Source of the DNA: Streptomyces hyaluromycini
GTDB taxonomy: Bacteria; Actinomycetota; Actinomycetes; Streptomycetales; Streptomycetaceae
NCBI RefSeq assembly: GCF_002217755.1
Contig: NZ_BCFL01000027.1
Location: forward strand, 22,557 to 86,556
Direction of reading: 5' to 3'
DNA length: 64,000 nt
Numbering within the stretch: position 1 is the first letter of the stretch; each line of letters starts with the position of its first letter. A program made the position numbers and the translations under genes. Positions 1 to 9,530 of this stretch are shown here, piece by piece. Below the pieces are notes generated by a model that worked only from the letters and a program-made list of their open reading frames with translations, did no database searches and was not told the origin of the DNA.

Positions 1-679
1 GGGTGGTGGCCCGGAAGTTCCGGGTGAGGTGCAGCTCCACCAGGTCGTCGGGGTAGGAACAGCGCAGCCAGTCGAAGAACCGGCCGGTCTCGTCGGCGCG
101 TTCGACCAGGTCCTCGATCTGGAAGCCGTACACGGACTGGGCCGCGTCGCCGACGACGGTGAAGCCGCAGCTGTCCTGGTACCGGTCGAGAAGCGTCTCC
201 ACCAGCTCGCGGCGCCCGCCCAGCAGGTCCTGCACCTCGTCAATCACGACATGGGCCGGCGGGACCGCGTCGCCGACCTCCAGCGCGCCCTTCTCGACCG
301 CGCGGGTCGCGGCGGCGATCCGCTCGTCGAAGCCGACCGCTCCCCACTCGCCGTCCGGGTGCGCCTGGAGGAGCACCTCGTAGGCCCATGCGTCGAAGGT
401 ACGGGCGCGAACCCGGTGGGCTCGTTCCCCGTGCCGGGAGATCCGCTCGCGCAGTTCGCGGGCGGCGGCCCGGGAGAAGGTGAGCACGAGGATCTCGGCG
501 GCCTCCAGCGCCTGTTCGGGATCCTCGTGACCGCACAGCGCGTCGAGTCGGCGCACCAGGGTGTGGGTTTTTCCCGCCCCGGCGCCCGCGGTGACCAGGA
601 CCCGGGCGTCCCAGGGCTGCTCGACCACGGCCAGCTGCTCGTCGGTGAGCGGAGGGCTGTCCTGGTAGACGTCGGTCAC
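1..679 (-). CDS. UvrD/Rep-type SF1 DNA helicase, N-terminal part (cut by window edge)
   Basis: The visible 226 residues are the first RecA-like domain of a superfamily 1 helicase. Walker A (GAGAGKT) is at about residues 32-38, a motif I-like T-F-S-R-A-A segment at 67-72, the DEVQD Walker B box at 147-151 and the GDAAQS motif III at 177-182. The GTG start at 679 overlaps the stop of the upstream GHKL-helicase gene by 4 bp, so the two are probably translationally coupled. Proteins of this family unwind DNA 3'-5' with ATP. In defence loci they often carry a nuclease domain, but the C-terminus lies outside the window and cannot be judged. The family call is firm; the role in the island is inferred from coupling. 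Confidence 0.9.
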   Translation of the reverse strand, partial: MTDVYQDSPPLTDEQLAVVEQPWDARVLVTAGAGAGKTHTLVRRLDALCGHEDPEQALEAAEILVLTFSRAAARELRERISRHGERAHRVRARTFDAWAYEVLLQAHPDGEWGAVGFDERIAAATRAVEKGALEVGDAVPPAHVVIDEVQDLLGGRRELVETLLDRYQDSCGFTVVGDAAQSVYGFQIEDLVERADETGRFFDWLRCSYPDDLVELHLTRNFRATT

Positions 680-3600
680 TTCCGGCTCCAGAGATGCTCG
701 AACTCGGCGAAGGCGAGGTCGGTGTCGAAGTTGGTGATGTTGTCGCTGATGTTGAGGATCAGACAGCTGTCCTTGCCGCCGTTCAGCGGGCCGCGCAGTC
801 CGCGACCGATCATCTGCTGGTACACGTTGGTGCTGTAGACCGGCCGGGCCACGACCACGGCACGAGTGGCCGGAGCGTCGAATCCCTGGGTGAGCACACC
901 GTAGTTGGTGAGTACCCGGATACGTCCGCTTCGGAAGTTCTCGATGCGAGTACGACGGTCCTGCGCACTGGTCGTCGAGTCCACGGCGGCGGACGGGACA
1001 CCCCGGTCGTTGAGCATGGCCGCCAGGTACTTGGCGTGGTCGACGGAGGTGGCGAAGAGCAACGTCGGCCAGTCGTCCGGAAGTTCGGCCACGGAGTCGA
1101 CGATGCGTCGACTGCGCGCGTGGTCGTCGGCGAGCCGCTGTTCGGCGGAGCGGGAGAGCGTGGCCATGCGATCGGCGTGCGTCTTCTCGTCCCGGGTGAG
1201 TTCGATACGACCGCCCTCAAGGGTGCGGTGCTCGACCTGGGCGAGCATGCCCCAGTCCTGGAGGTCGCGATACGGGTCGCCCGAGGGGAAGACTCCTTGA
1301 TCGAGTCGCCGGTTGCCGAAGCGGTTGACCAGGCGGCGGGTCTCCTCCTCGTTGGTGTTCCGGAACGGGGTGGCGGTCAGGCCGAGCAGATGCCGGCCGG
1401 TCTCGTACTGGGTGAGTCCCAACTGGCTCAGGATCTCGGTGTATCGCTTGGAGATGGCGGTATGCGCCTCGTCCACGATCACCAGCGCGGCCTGGCGCAA
1501 CCAGGAGTACTGGTCGGTGCCCAGGCACCGCTCCAGCTTGGCGTCGGTGGCGACCACCAGATGCGGGTGGTCGACGACGTCACCGACCTCGTTAGTGCTC
1601 CACAGTCGGCTGATGGTGAGCGGGCGTTCCGCGCCGACCTTGCTCCAGACGAACTTCCAGCTCTGGACGGCCTGTTCGCACAGCTCCTCGGTCTGTGCGA
1701 TCCACAGCAGCGGACCCTTGAGGTCGCCGACCCGCTTCACCCAGCGGATCACGGCCTCGGCGGTGACCCGGGTCTTGCCGGCGCCGGTCGGAAGCGACAG
1801 CATGCCGCGCTGAGGCGCCAGTCGGTCGAGCATGGTGGAGATGTTCCGGACCAGGTCCTCCTGGTAGCCGTGGAGGCTCGGGAAGTCCCGAGGGCCCTCG
1901 ACGGTCTCGAACGGGGGCGGGGAAGGGGTCCTCGAACCGGCGAACGCGACAGGCAGCCTCAGTTCCGAGACGAACGCGATGGCTGCCGACGAACCTCCGT
2001 ATGCGACCGGGGCGTTGGGGAAGCGTGCCTGGATGTCCCGGGCATGCTGCTGGAGCACTCCGTCACCGTGCGCGTTGAACGCCATCTGCGCGATCCGGCG
2101 CCCGGTCGGCTCCACGCCGTCTGTCGCCTGCAGTTCGGCCTCCATCAATCCCTCGGGGAGGCCGGTCCGGAGTGCGTCGGCACCGATGAGCAGCTCGATC
2201 TTGGCCACCACGTCCGTGGCCTCGCGCACCGCCTTCTGCGCCGCCTTCAGCTCGCTGTCCCGGGCCATGCGGTCCTGGTGGTCCAGGACCGTGCGACAGC
2301 CGGCGGCACCGAGGCCGAGGCCGAGCTCGCGGTCGATCAGGCGCAGCATCGGCTCGGGGTCCAGAGGAACGCGGACCTTGACGGTGCCGTCCTGGCGTAC
2401 GGCGTCCAGAGGGGAGGCGTGCGTGCCGTTGGGCGTACGGGTGACCTCCTCCAGTTCGCTGCACCGTTGCACCATGCTGTTCCGGTTCCCGCTGTTCAGG
2501 CGCTGCCGCAGGGCAGGGAACAGCTCGACCAGCGGTACGGGGTCGCCCTCCGGTACTTCGCGGGTCTCCCGGCTGATCACGTCGGAGTAGCGGAGCATGC
2601 CCCACTTCTCGATCATCAGCTCGGCGTCCTCGGCGGTCGCCACGAGCAACGCCGGCAGCTGCTCACCGCGCAGCGCGCGGTACTGAGCGGACCCGACGGC
2701 GATCGTGATCTCGTCGTCGGGACGGGTGCCCCAGACGTCGCCGATCCGGCAACGGGTCAGGGAGTCCTCGGGGAAGTCCGCGCCGAACCGGGTCAGCATC
2801 ACGTACGTGGCACCCACGAAGGAGTCGTCCTCGCTGCGGGTCACCTCGTCCAGGAGAGCGTCCCAACGGTCGGGGGGGACCTCGTCGACGGTGGTCGGGA
2901 GTCGTAGCCTGCGGGCCTTCTCGGGGGAGATGTCGGCGACCGGCAGCACGTCTCGGTAACTGGCCAGCTGGGGGCCGACGGCTTCCCTCAGCGGCTTGAT
3001 CCCCTGGGAGGTGGCGATCGTGCCGAACTTCCTCAACATCCACCGGATCGGCGAGGGCACCGCCTGGCGGGTGTTGGTCTGCGCGCCGATCTGGCGCGTC
3101 CAGTTGTCCACCACGGCGTCGTCGGGCAGTACCTTCAGGAAGGCGGCGCGGGATTCCTCGGATAGGGCACGGAAGAGGTGGAGCGGGCCACCGATCGCGG
3201 CGCCCTCGACCTTCATCCGGTTCAGTGCCGGGCGCGGGGCACGACTGTCCAGACCGCGCAGATAGGCGGCGTGGAGGGTTTCGCGGTACTCCTCGAACCA
3301 CGCCTCGCCCTCCTGGGGCCGGACCCCGCCGGACGGTCGTTCCCGCAGACCGACCTGGGAGAAGAAGGGCGTGTCGTCGGAGTGGAACGCCATGTCGACG
3401 GCGATGCTCGGGTCGCGCTTCCCATCGACCACTTCACCCGGCAGCATGCAGTCCTCGACCGGCCGGAACCGGCCGTCGGCAGTCCGCACACGCAGCGTCG
3501 AGCGCGGCGCGGGCACCCGCTCCAGGACCTTGTGGGCCAGCCTACGGACCCCCGCCTGACGGAACAGCTCCCAGAACCGTTCCCAGTCCGATTCGCTGTA

Positions 3601-5448
3601 ATGATCGAAGCCCTGATCGAGAACGCTGTCGAACCGGCCCTCGACATCGGCCTCCCGAATGCCCAGGACGTCGAGCGAGTGCGCCAGCGAGGGGTCCTGG
3701 GCGAGCTCGTCGACCACGTACACCAGAGACTCGCGCAGTCCGCCCTGGTCGGCGCGGCGGTACACCTTGCCGTGCACAGGGGCGACGAGACCATGCTCCT
3801 CGGTGAGGACGATGTGGGCCTTGCGGGCCTCCTCGACGAACGGGGAACCGACCTCGATCATGTCGGCGAGAATGCGGACCGCCGTCGCGGACGCCTGAGC
3901 GGTGCCGCTCTCGACGAGGGCCTCCAACCAGTCGCGAACATCCGCTCGTTGGTGCTTGGCCGCACCAAGGATGTGTTCGACCTTGCCGGAGCGCAGAGCA
4001 TCCACTTCGGCGCTCGGATGCAGCCAGTTCGACGGACGGTCCGGGCACTCGTGCCACAACCGCAGCCAACGGACCAGAGACTTCGATTCCTTCTTCGGGT
4101 CCTTGGGGCGAGGGTGCACCCGCAGCTCGGTCGGCACGCGCAGCACGCCGTTCTGGTCAGGAAGCGACGCGTTCACCGCGGTACGCGTCCAGATCTCTTC
4201 GGTCAGGAACTCGTCCGCCCAACTGATCGCCTCCTTCGCACGACCGGGCAGCAGCGGGAGATAGGCGGCCGGGTCCTCGTCGGGCGCCAAAGCCGGGAGC
4301 GAGTCGACGACCAGTTGTGCCGCTGCTCGGATCATCTCCTGGTTGAAGGGGGAGGAGTCGAGGAGATTCTGCCGGTCCTCGTTCGTCTTCCAGGCGCCGT
4401 TGAGGATGCCGCTCAGCGACATCTCGTACTTGGTCGGGAAGAAGGACCAGAACTTGCCGCGCCCGCGCGAGCGCGGGCTGACGTACAGGCCGCTCTCCTG
4501 ATCCTTCTCCAGGGTCGGGACACCCCAGGCGAGGTCGAGCGAGAGCCGGTCGTGCAACTCTCCGGCGTCGTTGCGGGCCGCCGGACCGGGCTCGTGGGTG
4601 GTGGTGAACACGCGCCACCGATCGGTGGTGACGGCCTTACCGGTTCGCTCCTCGATCACGGTGTGCAGGTCGCCGGTCTGCTGGGCGGTCAGCGTCCGAC
4701 GGGCCATGGGCCGAGACCGGCGGTCCTCCAGCACGACCTTTGCGACGTGCGGGGAGAAGAGCTGGAAGCCGGCCGGGAACTCCTCGCGGGGCTCGCCGTG
4801 GTCCTTGGCGCGACCACCATGCATGTCCCGGCCCAGCCGATCGTCGGCCTTCGGGAGCAGGGGCAGGCGAACAACGGTGGTGGCCCAGCTCAGCAGCTCG
4901 TTCAGGACGTGATCGGAGGCACGCTCGGCCTGCACGTCCAGAGGCCGGGCCATCCGCAGCACGGGGGCGTCGAACTCCGGGCCGTAGCGTGCCGTCACGC
5001 CGGGCACGGCCTTGATCTGCTCGTACGACCAGGTGCGGTCGAATCCGAAACTTCCGGTGCTGCTGAAGAATTCGGGTGCGTCGGTGACCACGAGAACCGA
5101 TTTGACGCCCACCCCGAAACGCCCGATCTGGCCCCCACGCTTCTTTGACATACTCATTCGAAGAATTGTCTCCGCGCCCTCCGGGGTCACCGGATTACCC
5201 TCGTTCGCGCAGTACAAGTGGGTGTCCGTGAGGACGACGTAAACTCGCCCGCCCTGCTCGTCGGCCATTTCGTCCGCCGCGTTCTGAACGAGCTCGAAAA
5301 GCTGGCGATCGCCATATCCCCCCTGGGTGATACGACGCTCGCCATTGGCATGCTCGGCCACGAGACCGGGGTCCACGGCGTAAGTCTGCAGGACACGAGA
5401 GGACTGTTCGAGAACGGTTTGGATTACCGGTGAGGACGAAGACAGCAC
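676..5448 (-). CDS. GHKL (Hsp90/sacsin-like) ATPase fused to SF2 DEAH helicase
   Basis: This 1590-residue protein has two recognisable ends. The N-terminus carries GHKL ATPase boxes: N box E52-L-V-Q-N56-A-A-D59, a degenerate G1 box ANEGNP at 81-86, and G2 box GRFGVGVKS at 109-117. This resembles sacsin/Hsp90-type modules and the paraMORC proteins of restriction systems. The C-terminus (about 1180-1590) is an SF2 helicase with Walker A PTGAGKT near 1222, DEAH near 1326, TATP motif III, and motif VI QMIGRGLRG near 1549. The central 900 residues are unrecognised. The GTG start has AGGAG 11 bases upstream. The gene is coupled to the UvrD-like gene by a 4-bp overlap. A likely role is ATP-driven remodelling and unwinding of DNA in defence; this is inference from architecture and neighbours. 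Confidence 0.9.
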   Translation of the reverse strand: MLSSSSPVIQTVLEQSSRVLQTYAVDPGLVAEHANGERRITQGGYGDRQLFELVQNAADEMADEQGGRVYVVLTDTHLYCANEGNPVTPEGAETILRMSMSKKRGGQIGRFGVGVKSVLVVTDAPEFFSSTGSFGFDRTWSYEQIKAVPGVTARYGPEFDAPVLRMARPLDVQAERASDHVLNELLSWATTVVRLPLLPKADDRLGRDMHGGRAKDHGEPREEFPAGFQLFSPHVAKVVLEDRRSRPMARRTLTAQQTGDLHTVIEERTGKAVTTDRWRVFTTTHEPGPAARNDAGELHDRLSLDLAWGVPTLEKDQESGLYVSPRSRGRGKFWSFFPTKYEMSLSGILNGAWKTNEDRQNLLDSSPFNQEMIRAAAQLVVDSLPALAPDEDPAAYLPLLPGRAKEAISWADEFLTEEIWTRTAVNASLPDQNGVLRVPTELRVHPRPKDPKKESKSLVRWLRLWHECPDRPSNWLHPSAEVDALRSGKVEHILGAAKHQRADVRDWLEALVESGTAQASATAVRILADMIEVGSPFVEEARKAHIVLTEEHGLVAPVHGKVYRRADQGGLRESLVYVVDELAQDPSLAHSLDVLGIREADVEGRFDSVLDQGFDHYSESDWERFWELFRQAGVRRLAHKVLERVPAPRSTLRVRTADGRFRPVEDCMLPGEVVDGKRDPSIAVDMAFHSDDTPFFSQVGLRERPSGGVRPQEGEAWFEEYRETLHAAYLRGLDSRAPRPALNRMKVEGAAIGGPLHLFRALSEESRAAFLKVLPDDAVVDNWTRQIGAQTNTRQAVPSPIRWMLRKFGTIATSQGIKPLREAVGPQLASYRDVLPVADISPEKARRLRLPTTVDEVPPDRWDALLDEVTRSEDDSFVGATYVMLTRFGADFPEDSLTRCRIGDVWGTRPDDEITIAVGSAQYRALRGEQLPALLVATAEDAELMIEKWGMLRYSDVISRETREVPEGDPVPLVELFPALRQRLNSGNRNSMVQRCSELEEVTRTPNGTHASPLDAVRQDGTVKVRVPLDPEPMLRLIDRELGLGLGAAGCRTVLDHQDRMARDSELKAAQKAVREATDVVAKIELLIGADALRTGLPEGLMEAELQATDGVEPTGRRIAQMAFNAHGDGVLQQHARDIQARFPNAPVAYGGSSAAIAFVSELRLPVAFAGSRTPSPPPFETVEGPRDFPSLHGYQEDLVRNISTMLDRLAPQRGMLSLPTGAGKTRVTAEAVIRWVKRVGDLKGPLLWIAQTEELCEQAVQSWKFVWSKVGAERPLTISRLWSTNEVGDVVDHPHLVVATDAKLERCLGTDQYSWLRQAALVIVDEAHTAISKRYTEILSQLGLTQYETGRHLLGLTATPFRNTNEEETRRLVNRFGNRRLDQGVFPSGDPYRDLQDWGMLAQVEHRTLEGGRIELTRDEKTHADRMATLSRSAEQRLADDHARSRRIVDSVAELPDDWPTLLFATSVDHAKYLAAMLNDRGVPSAAVDSTTSAQDRRTRIENFRSGRIRVLTNYGVLTQGFDAPATRAVVVARPVYSTNVYQQMIGRGLRGPLNGGKDSCLILNISDNITNFDTDLAFAEFEHLWSRK

Positions 5449-5641
5449 TGCTACTGCGCTCCTGGGGTGTCAAAGGTCCGGGCGAAAAATCGAACGGCGG
5501 GCCGACCACCGGCGTCGTCGGCCGGCCCGTGTTCGTCGTGGCGCTGGGCGTGATTTCCACAGTGCCTTCGTGAAGCGGCGGGCTCATGGGGAAGGTGTTG
5601 GTTGTTGCGAGACTGATACTTCGGGCCCGCGACGTGCTGAA

Positions 5642-5848
5642 TCAGGCCGGGGGAGCGGTCTCGTCCGGCAGCCCCTGGACCAGCTTGGCCAAGGAGGGGA
5701 ACCGGTTGGCGAATTCCTCTTCGAGCACGTCGAAACGGTGAAGAATACCCCGGACATCGGCCATGCTGCTTGCCATCTCCATGTCCAACCGAAATGAATT
5801 GGAGTCCCGCTGCGAATCCAACGATTCGTCGTCGTCCTGCTCATTCAT
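5642..5848 (-). CDS. Small acidic hypothetical protein of the defence locus
   Basis: This is a 68-residue acidic reading frame beginning M-N-E-Q-D-D-D-E-S and ending near a Pro-rich tail. The ATG at 5848 follows a strong AGGGGTGG about 8 bases upstream, which favours it over an in-frame start 19 codons earlier. It sits in the same direction as, and 193 bp before, the GHKL-helicase gene, so it is probably the first gene of the leftward arm. The predicted protein is helical with a central L-x-x-F-D-V-L-E-E-E-F segment. I do not recognise a family. It could be a small accessory or regulatory subunit. The good ribosome site and coding-like composition support it, but short size limits certainty. 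Confidence 0.55.
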   Translation of the reverse strand: MNEQDDDESLDSQRDSNSFRLDMEMASSMADVRGILHRFDVLEEEFANRFPSLAKLVQGLPDETAPPA

Positions 5849-6380
5849 CGAGTGATCCACCCCTAAGGTCGCATCCTGCAGTTGCACAGGGGTGTATTCG
5901 AGCACACGTCCCCCGTGTGAAATAAAATTGATAAGTTGGAACTTCGAGTGAGACTTTCTTCCGATGAATCAAGCTAGGGGGTGGAGCCTCGTGTGGCCAG
6001 TCCTTTTCGGAAGGTACTTCTGTGTGAGGTTTCGGCGGTGTGTATGGCTGAATTTTGGGCGCACTTCTCCCCTTGTCGCCCGGCCCTCCCGTTTCGGGTT
6101 TCGTGAGCGAGATGGAATCCCCATCGTCAAACACGGTATCGATCGTCACCTGAATGCGCAAGCACAACTTCCGCTCCCCTGGAGGGAGTTGATCGCTCCG
6201 TTTGAGGAAGTGGCATATAGCGGGCGAAAGTTGATCATTCGAGGCAAGTTGGACACTGGATCGAAGTGACTGGATGGTCGAGCTCGATCAACTGTTGGTT
6301 GACGCTGCTGTACGTGTCAAATTAACCTCGTGGTCCACGACATGCGATCAGCATGGGACCGAAGAAAGAGCAGGCGACGC
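5849..6380. promoter_or_regulatory. Divergent control region of the defence locus
   Basis: This roughly 530-bp stretch separates the leftward and rightward arms and is visibly less GC-rich than its flanks. It holds a perfect inverted repeat CACACG-tcccc-CGTGTG at 5903-5919, upstream of the small acidic gene. A pair of AGTTGATC/GATCAACT arms lies at about 6229-6293. A TTGACG followed about 17 bases later by an AT-rich TTAACC segment near 6299-6327 could be a promoter for the rightward arm. Short open frames here lack ribosome sites and are not called. The HTH-GHKL protein next door is an obvious candidate to bind these repeats, which is inference. Confidence 0.4.
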
Positions 6381-8531
6381 GTGGAGACAGGTGAGGAGTT
6401 CGGGCCTTGGCTGGCCCGACAGCTCAAGCTCGCGGGGAAGACGCAGGCCGAACTGGCCGACGAACTCCAGCTGACTCGGGCCGCCGTGTCCGCGTGGATC
6501 ACGGGCCGGTCGACGCCTCGCCCTACCGTAATGACGGACATCGCCAAGGCGCTCGGCACGGACGTGGGTACGGTGCACACCCGCACCACCGACACCCAGG
6601 CCGGCCTCCCGGTCACCTGGTACCACCGCCCCGGCTACTCCGACGGTGGCCGTGACCTGGGCAATGCGGCAGCCTTCGCCTTCGACGCCGACGTGCAGGT
6701 CCTCGCCCGCGAGACCTGCCAGAACAGCTTGGACGAGCGCCTTACAGAGAACGGCCGCCCGGTCCGGGTCCGTTACACCCTGCACGAGCTCACCGGTGAG
6801 GCCCTGGACTCCTTCCGCGAGGCGATCCTCTGGAACGATCTCTTCCCGCACTACTCCGCCGTCTCGGAGGCCGCCGGTAACCAGAAGGTTGGTCGGGTCG
6901 TGGACGCCGGGGTACGGGACATGTACGAGAAGGGCCGTCTGGTCCTGCTGCGTGTCGACGACTACAACGCTTCCGGGCTCATCGGCGACGACTACGCGGA
7001 CGGCAAGTTCGCCGCCGTGGTCAGGCGTCAGCTGGAGAGCCTCAAGTCCGGCCCCGGCGCGGGTGGTTCGTACGGCCTGGGCAAGGCGACGCTGTGGGCC
7101 ACCAGCGCCCTCGGACTCGTGCTCATCAACTCCACTCTGTCCGTGCCTCACGAGGGACGTACCGAGCGACGGGTCATCGGCCGTCTCGAACTGCCGTGGC
7201 GCGAAGTGGACGGCGAGCCGTACGCGGGGCCGGCCTGGTTCGGGCGCCCCGATCCCGATTCGCCCGGTGCCATGGTCGCCCGTTCCTGGTGGGCGGACGA
7301 GGAGACCGTCGCACGTCTGTATCTGACCAGGGAGAGCGACGAACCCGGTACCTCCTTCCTCATCGTCGGCGCGCACGACGTTGCCAGCCTTGAGAGCAGG
7401 TCCGACGCCGACGACGAGTCCGGCGGTGTCGAGGACGGCGATGAGGACACGCGTGACATCCGCAAGATGCACGGCCGTCTGGTAGAGGCGCTGGGACGTG
7501 ACTTCTGGGCCGCGATGACCGGCGGCGGCAGCAGGCTCCCCCTCCTGGAGGTCTCTGTCCGGGCCTTTCAGAACGGTAAGGAGGTCGTGCCGGAGAAGCA
7601 GGTGGACCCATCTGTCGAGCAGCCTGCCCGGACTCGTGCTCTCAGGGCGCACTACGAGGGCACCACAGTGGACCGTCTCACCGAGGCCGGGCAGGTCGCG
7701 GCGCGGAACGTCCCGCTGAAGCTGCCGCTCTCCGGCGGCGCCCATGGGACGCTCGGCACGCACCAGGCGGTCCTGCTGGTCACCGAGGCCGAGGGCGACA
7801 GAGACGGGGACGGGGGGAAGAACCAGGTGCACTCGCTGCGCGGCAACCGGATGACCGTCAAGAGGGCCGGGGTTCAGAGGCTGCCGCTTGGGACCAACCC
7901 CTTCCAGGCCGTTCTGCTGGTGGGCGAGGCAGTCGGAGAAACGGCTCCCTTCGCGATGGAGGCTGAGGAATTCCTACGTGCGGCGGAACCGCCTGAGCAC
8001 GACCGCTGGGGGCAGACGGAGGAGCTGACTCTGCGCTGGTCCCCGTCCGCGTATCGCCGGATCAGCGCGCTGACCGCCGAGGTCAACAATGCGGTCAGGG
8101 AACTTGTCGCACGGCCGAAGCGCACCAACCGCGAGGGCGGCGAGGCCGTACGCAAGGCGTTGACCGTGAGAACTAGGCCAAAGGCCAAGGCGCCCGCCGG
8201 GCCGGTGGTTCCGGTGCTGGACAAGCTCGACGCGACAGTCGGCGACGACGGGGAATGGCGGATCACCGCAGAGGTGAGCATCCCGCGGGGCGACGAGATC
8301 GTCCCGATGGTGCCGGTCGCGCAACTGGATGTGCGTTCCGGAGGCCGTCCGAAGTTGGAGTGGGCGGAACTCGTGGCTGTCGAGGGCTGCGAGGTGGAGG
8401 ACGAGACCCTGCGCTTCACTCCCGGCGTGCGTCGCGCGAAGTTCCGAGGATCCACCGATGTCACCAGTCACCCGGTCAGGACCACGCTCACCCGCCTCGT
8501 CCTCGAACTCCGTGCCGGAAAGGGGGAGTGA
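6381..8531 (+). CDS. HTH (Xre-type) domain fused to GHKL ATPase, paraMORC-like
   Basis: The protein has an N-terminal HTH_3/Xre domain (about residues 9-65, with Q-A-E-L-A-D-E and A-V-S-A-W-I-T-G as the recognition unit). A GHKL ATPase follows: N box E-T-C-Q-N-S-L-D near 111-118, G1-like V-D-D-Y-N-A-S-G-L near 191-199, and G2 GAGGSYGLGKATLW near 226-239. The C-terminal half is unrecognised and may include the S5-like half of the ATPase module. I chose GTG 6381, which follows an AGAG/CAGG ribosome site and directly precedes the HTH. An in-frame GTG at 6330 lacks one. GHKL ATPases of this type sit in restriction neighbourhoods and are thought to remodel DNA-protein complexes. Coupling a DNA-binding HTH to the ATPase suggests self-regulation or DNA sensing, which is inference. 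Confidence 0.85.
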   Translation: METGEEFGPWLARQLKLAGKTQAELADELQLTRAAVSAWITGRSTPRPTVMTDIAKALGTDVGTVHTRTTDTQAGLPVTWYHRPGYSDGGRDLGNAAAFAFDADVQVLARETCQNSLDERLTENGRPVRVRYTLHELTGEALDSFREAILWNDLFPHYSAVSEAAGNQKVGRVVDAGVRDMYEKGRLVLLRVDDYNASGLIGDDYADGKFAAVVRRQLESLKSGPGAGGSYGLGKATLWATSALGLVLINSTLSVPHEGRTERRVIGRLELPWREVDGEPYAGPAWFGRPDPDSPGAMVARSWWADEETVARLYLTRESDEPGTSFLIVGAHDVASLESRSDADDESGGVEDGDEDTRDIRKMHGRLVEALGRDFWAAMTGGGSRLPLLEVSVRAFQNGKEVVPEKQVDPSVEQPARTRALRAHYEGTTVDRLTEAGQVAARNVPLKLPLSGGAHGTLGTHQAVLLVTEAEGDRDGDGGKNQVHSLRGNRMTVKRAGVQRLPLGTNPFQAVLLVGEAVGETAPFAMEAEEFLRAAEPPEHDRWGQTEELTLRWSPSAYRRISALTAEVNNAVRELVARPKRTNREGGEAVRKALTVRTRPKAKAPAGPVVPVLDKLDATVGDDGEWRITAEVSIPRGDEIVPMVPVAQLDVRSGGRPKLEWAELVAVEGCEVEDETLRFTPGVRRAKFRGSTDVTSHPVRTTLTRLVLELRAGKGE

Positions 8532-8534
8532 CGC

Positions 8535-9530
8535 GTGAAGATCTATCCGTACAAGCGACTCAACCGGCCGGTCGCTCTCAGAGTGACGTCGGTCTCCCTC
8601 AAGCTCTCGGACGGTACCCGCGACCAGCTGGAGACCACGGCGTACTCGACCCAACAGCAGTCCGTCGCGCTCGGCATCGCCGGCCACATCGACTGGGTGA
8701 GCGCCACGATCGGCCTGTCGGCGACGCTGCCACCCGGGGCGAACGCGCCGGACGCGGCCTGGTCCGATCTGAGTGTCCTCGCAGTGCTGACCGACGGCGA
8801 GACCAATGTCCGCACCTCTGCGGATCTCACGCTTGACGCGGAGGGCGGGCGGGACTGGTCGGGGTCGCTGGAGGTGCTCCGCGACGACCACTTGGGTCGA
8901 GCCTCCCTCGCTGTGTACGCCGTCGGGACGGTGGACGGAGTGCGCGGACGGTCGATTGCTGAGACCGACCGGAGCTGGATCGTCGACACGGTCTCCGACG
9001 AGCCCGTCCGTGGGCTCCAACTGGACGTCCAGACAGCATCGTTCAAGAGAAGCTCCCGGGAGTGGCTCCAGGCCTACGCCGACGCGCCCTGGATCGTGGA
9101 CGCCTCGGCCAGAGTCCCCACCGTGTTCGTGAACACCGACGTCGAGGGTGTCATCGGCCTGCTGGACAGTAACGGCTCGGGAGTGGACAGCAAGGTACGT
9201 GACCTCTTGGTCGCCCAGATGGCCACCGACGTCTGGACTGCGGTGTTCCACGGTGCCATCGGCGATCTGGAGGTGGAACCCGGCGGCGCCCCGGTCTTCC
9301 CGACCGACTGGCAGGGCGAGGTGCTCCGGGAGATGCTCCCGGACGTCTTTCCCGGCGTCCATGTCGAGGAGGCCCTACGACAGGTCCACCGCCGGCGTAC
9401 CGGTGAATCGGGCTGGGTCGAGCTGCAGACCCGTATCCACTACGCGGCGGTCCGCCGTGCCGATGCCGCCAAGGCGCTTGCCTATGTGATCCGCAGTCTG
9501 GAACAGATGAACCGCGAGAGTGAGACGTGA
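8535..9530 (+). CDS. Unrecognised protein of the HTH-GHKL arm
   Basis: This 331-residue protein has no motif I can assign. The first 160 residues look beta-rich, with alternating hydrophobic residues and many Thr/Ser/Val. The rest is helical, ending in an acidic tail. GTG 8535 lies 3 bp after the stop of the HTH-GHKL gene with GGGGGAG just upstream. Its end overlaps the next gene by 4 bp. The tight coupling on both sides says it works with the GHKL ATPase. It has no transmembrane segment or signal peptide, so it should be cytoplasmic. A degenerate nuclease fold (such as PD-(D/E)XK proteins seen beside other MutL-like ATPases) is possible, but I cannot see catalytic residues. Confidence 0.8.
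   Translation: MKIYPYKRLNRPVALRVTSVSLKLSDGTRDQLETTAYSTQQQSVALGIAGHIDWVSATIGLSATLPPGANAPDAAWSDLSVLAVLTDGETNVRTSADLTLDAEGGRDWSGSLEVLRDDHLGRASLAVYAVGTVDGVRGRSIAETDRSWIVDTVSDEPVRGLQLDVQTASFKRSSREWLQAYADAPWIVDASARVPTVFVNTDVEGVIGLLDSNGSGVDSKVRDLLVAQMATDVWTAVFHGAIGDLEVEPGGAPVFPTDWQGEVLREMLPDVFPGVHVEEALRQVHRRRTGESGWVELQTRIHYAAVRRADAAKALAYVIRSLEQMNRESET

Noticed and set aside
694..2907. Long rightward open frame (737 codons) opposite the GHKL-helicase gene
   Set aside because: Antisense to clear helicase motifs, with no ribosome site or recognisable domain; typical high-GC shadow.
5841..6269. Small frames in the divergent region (5841-6167 minus, 5964-6269 plus)
   Set aside because: No ribosome sites or family features; the region is better explained as promoter DNA.
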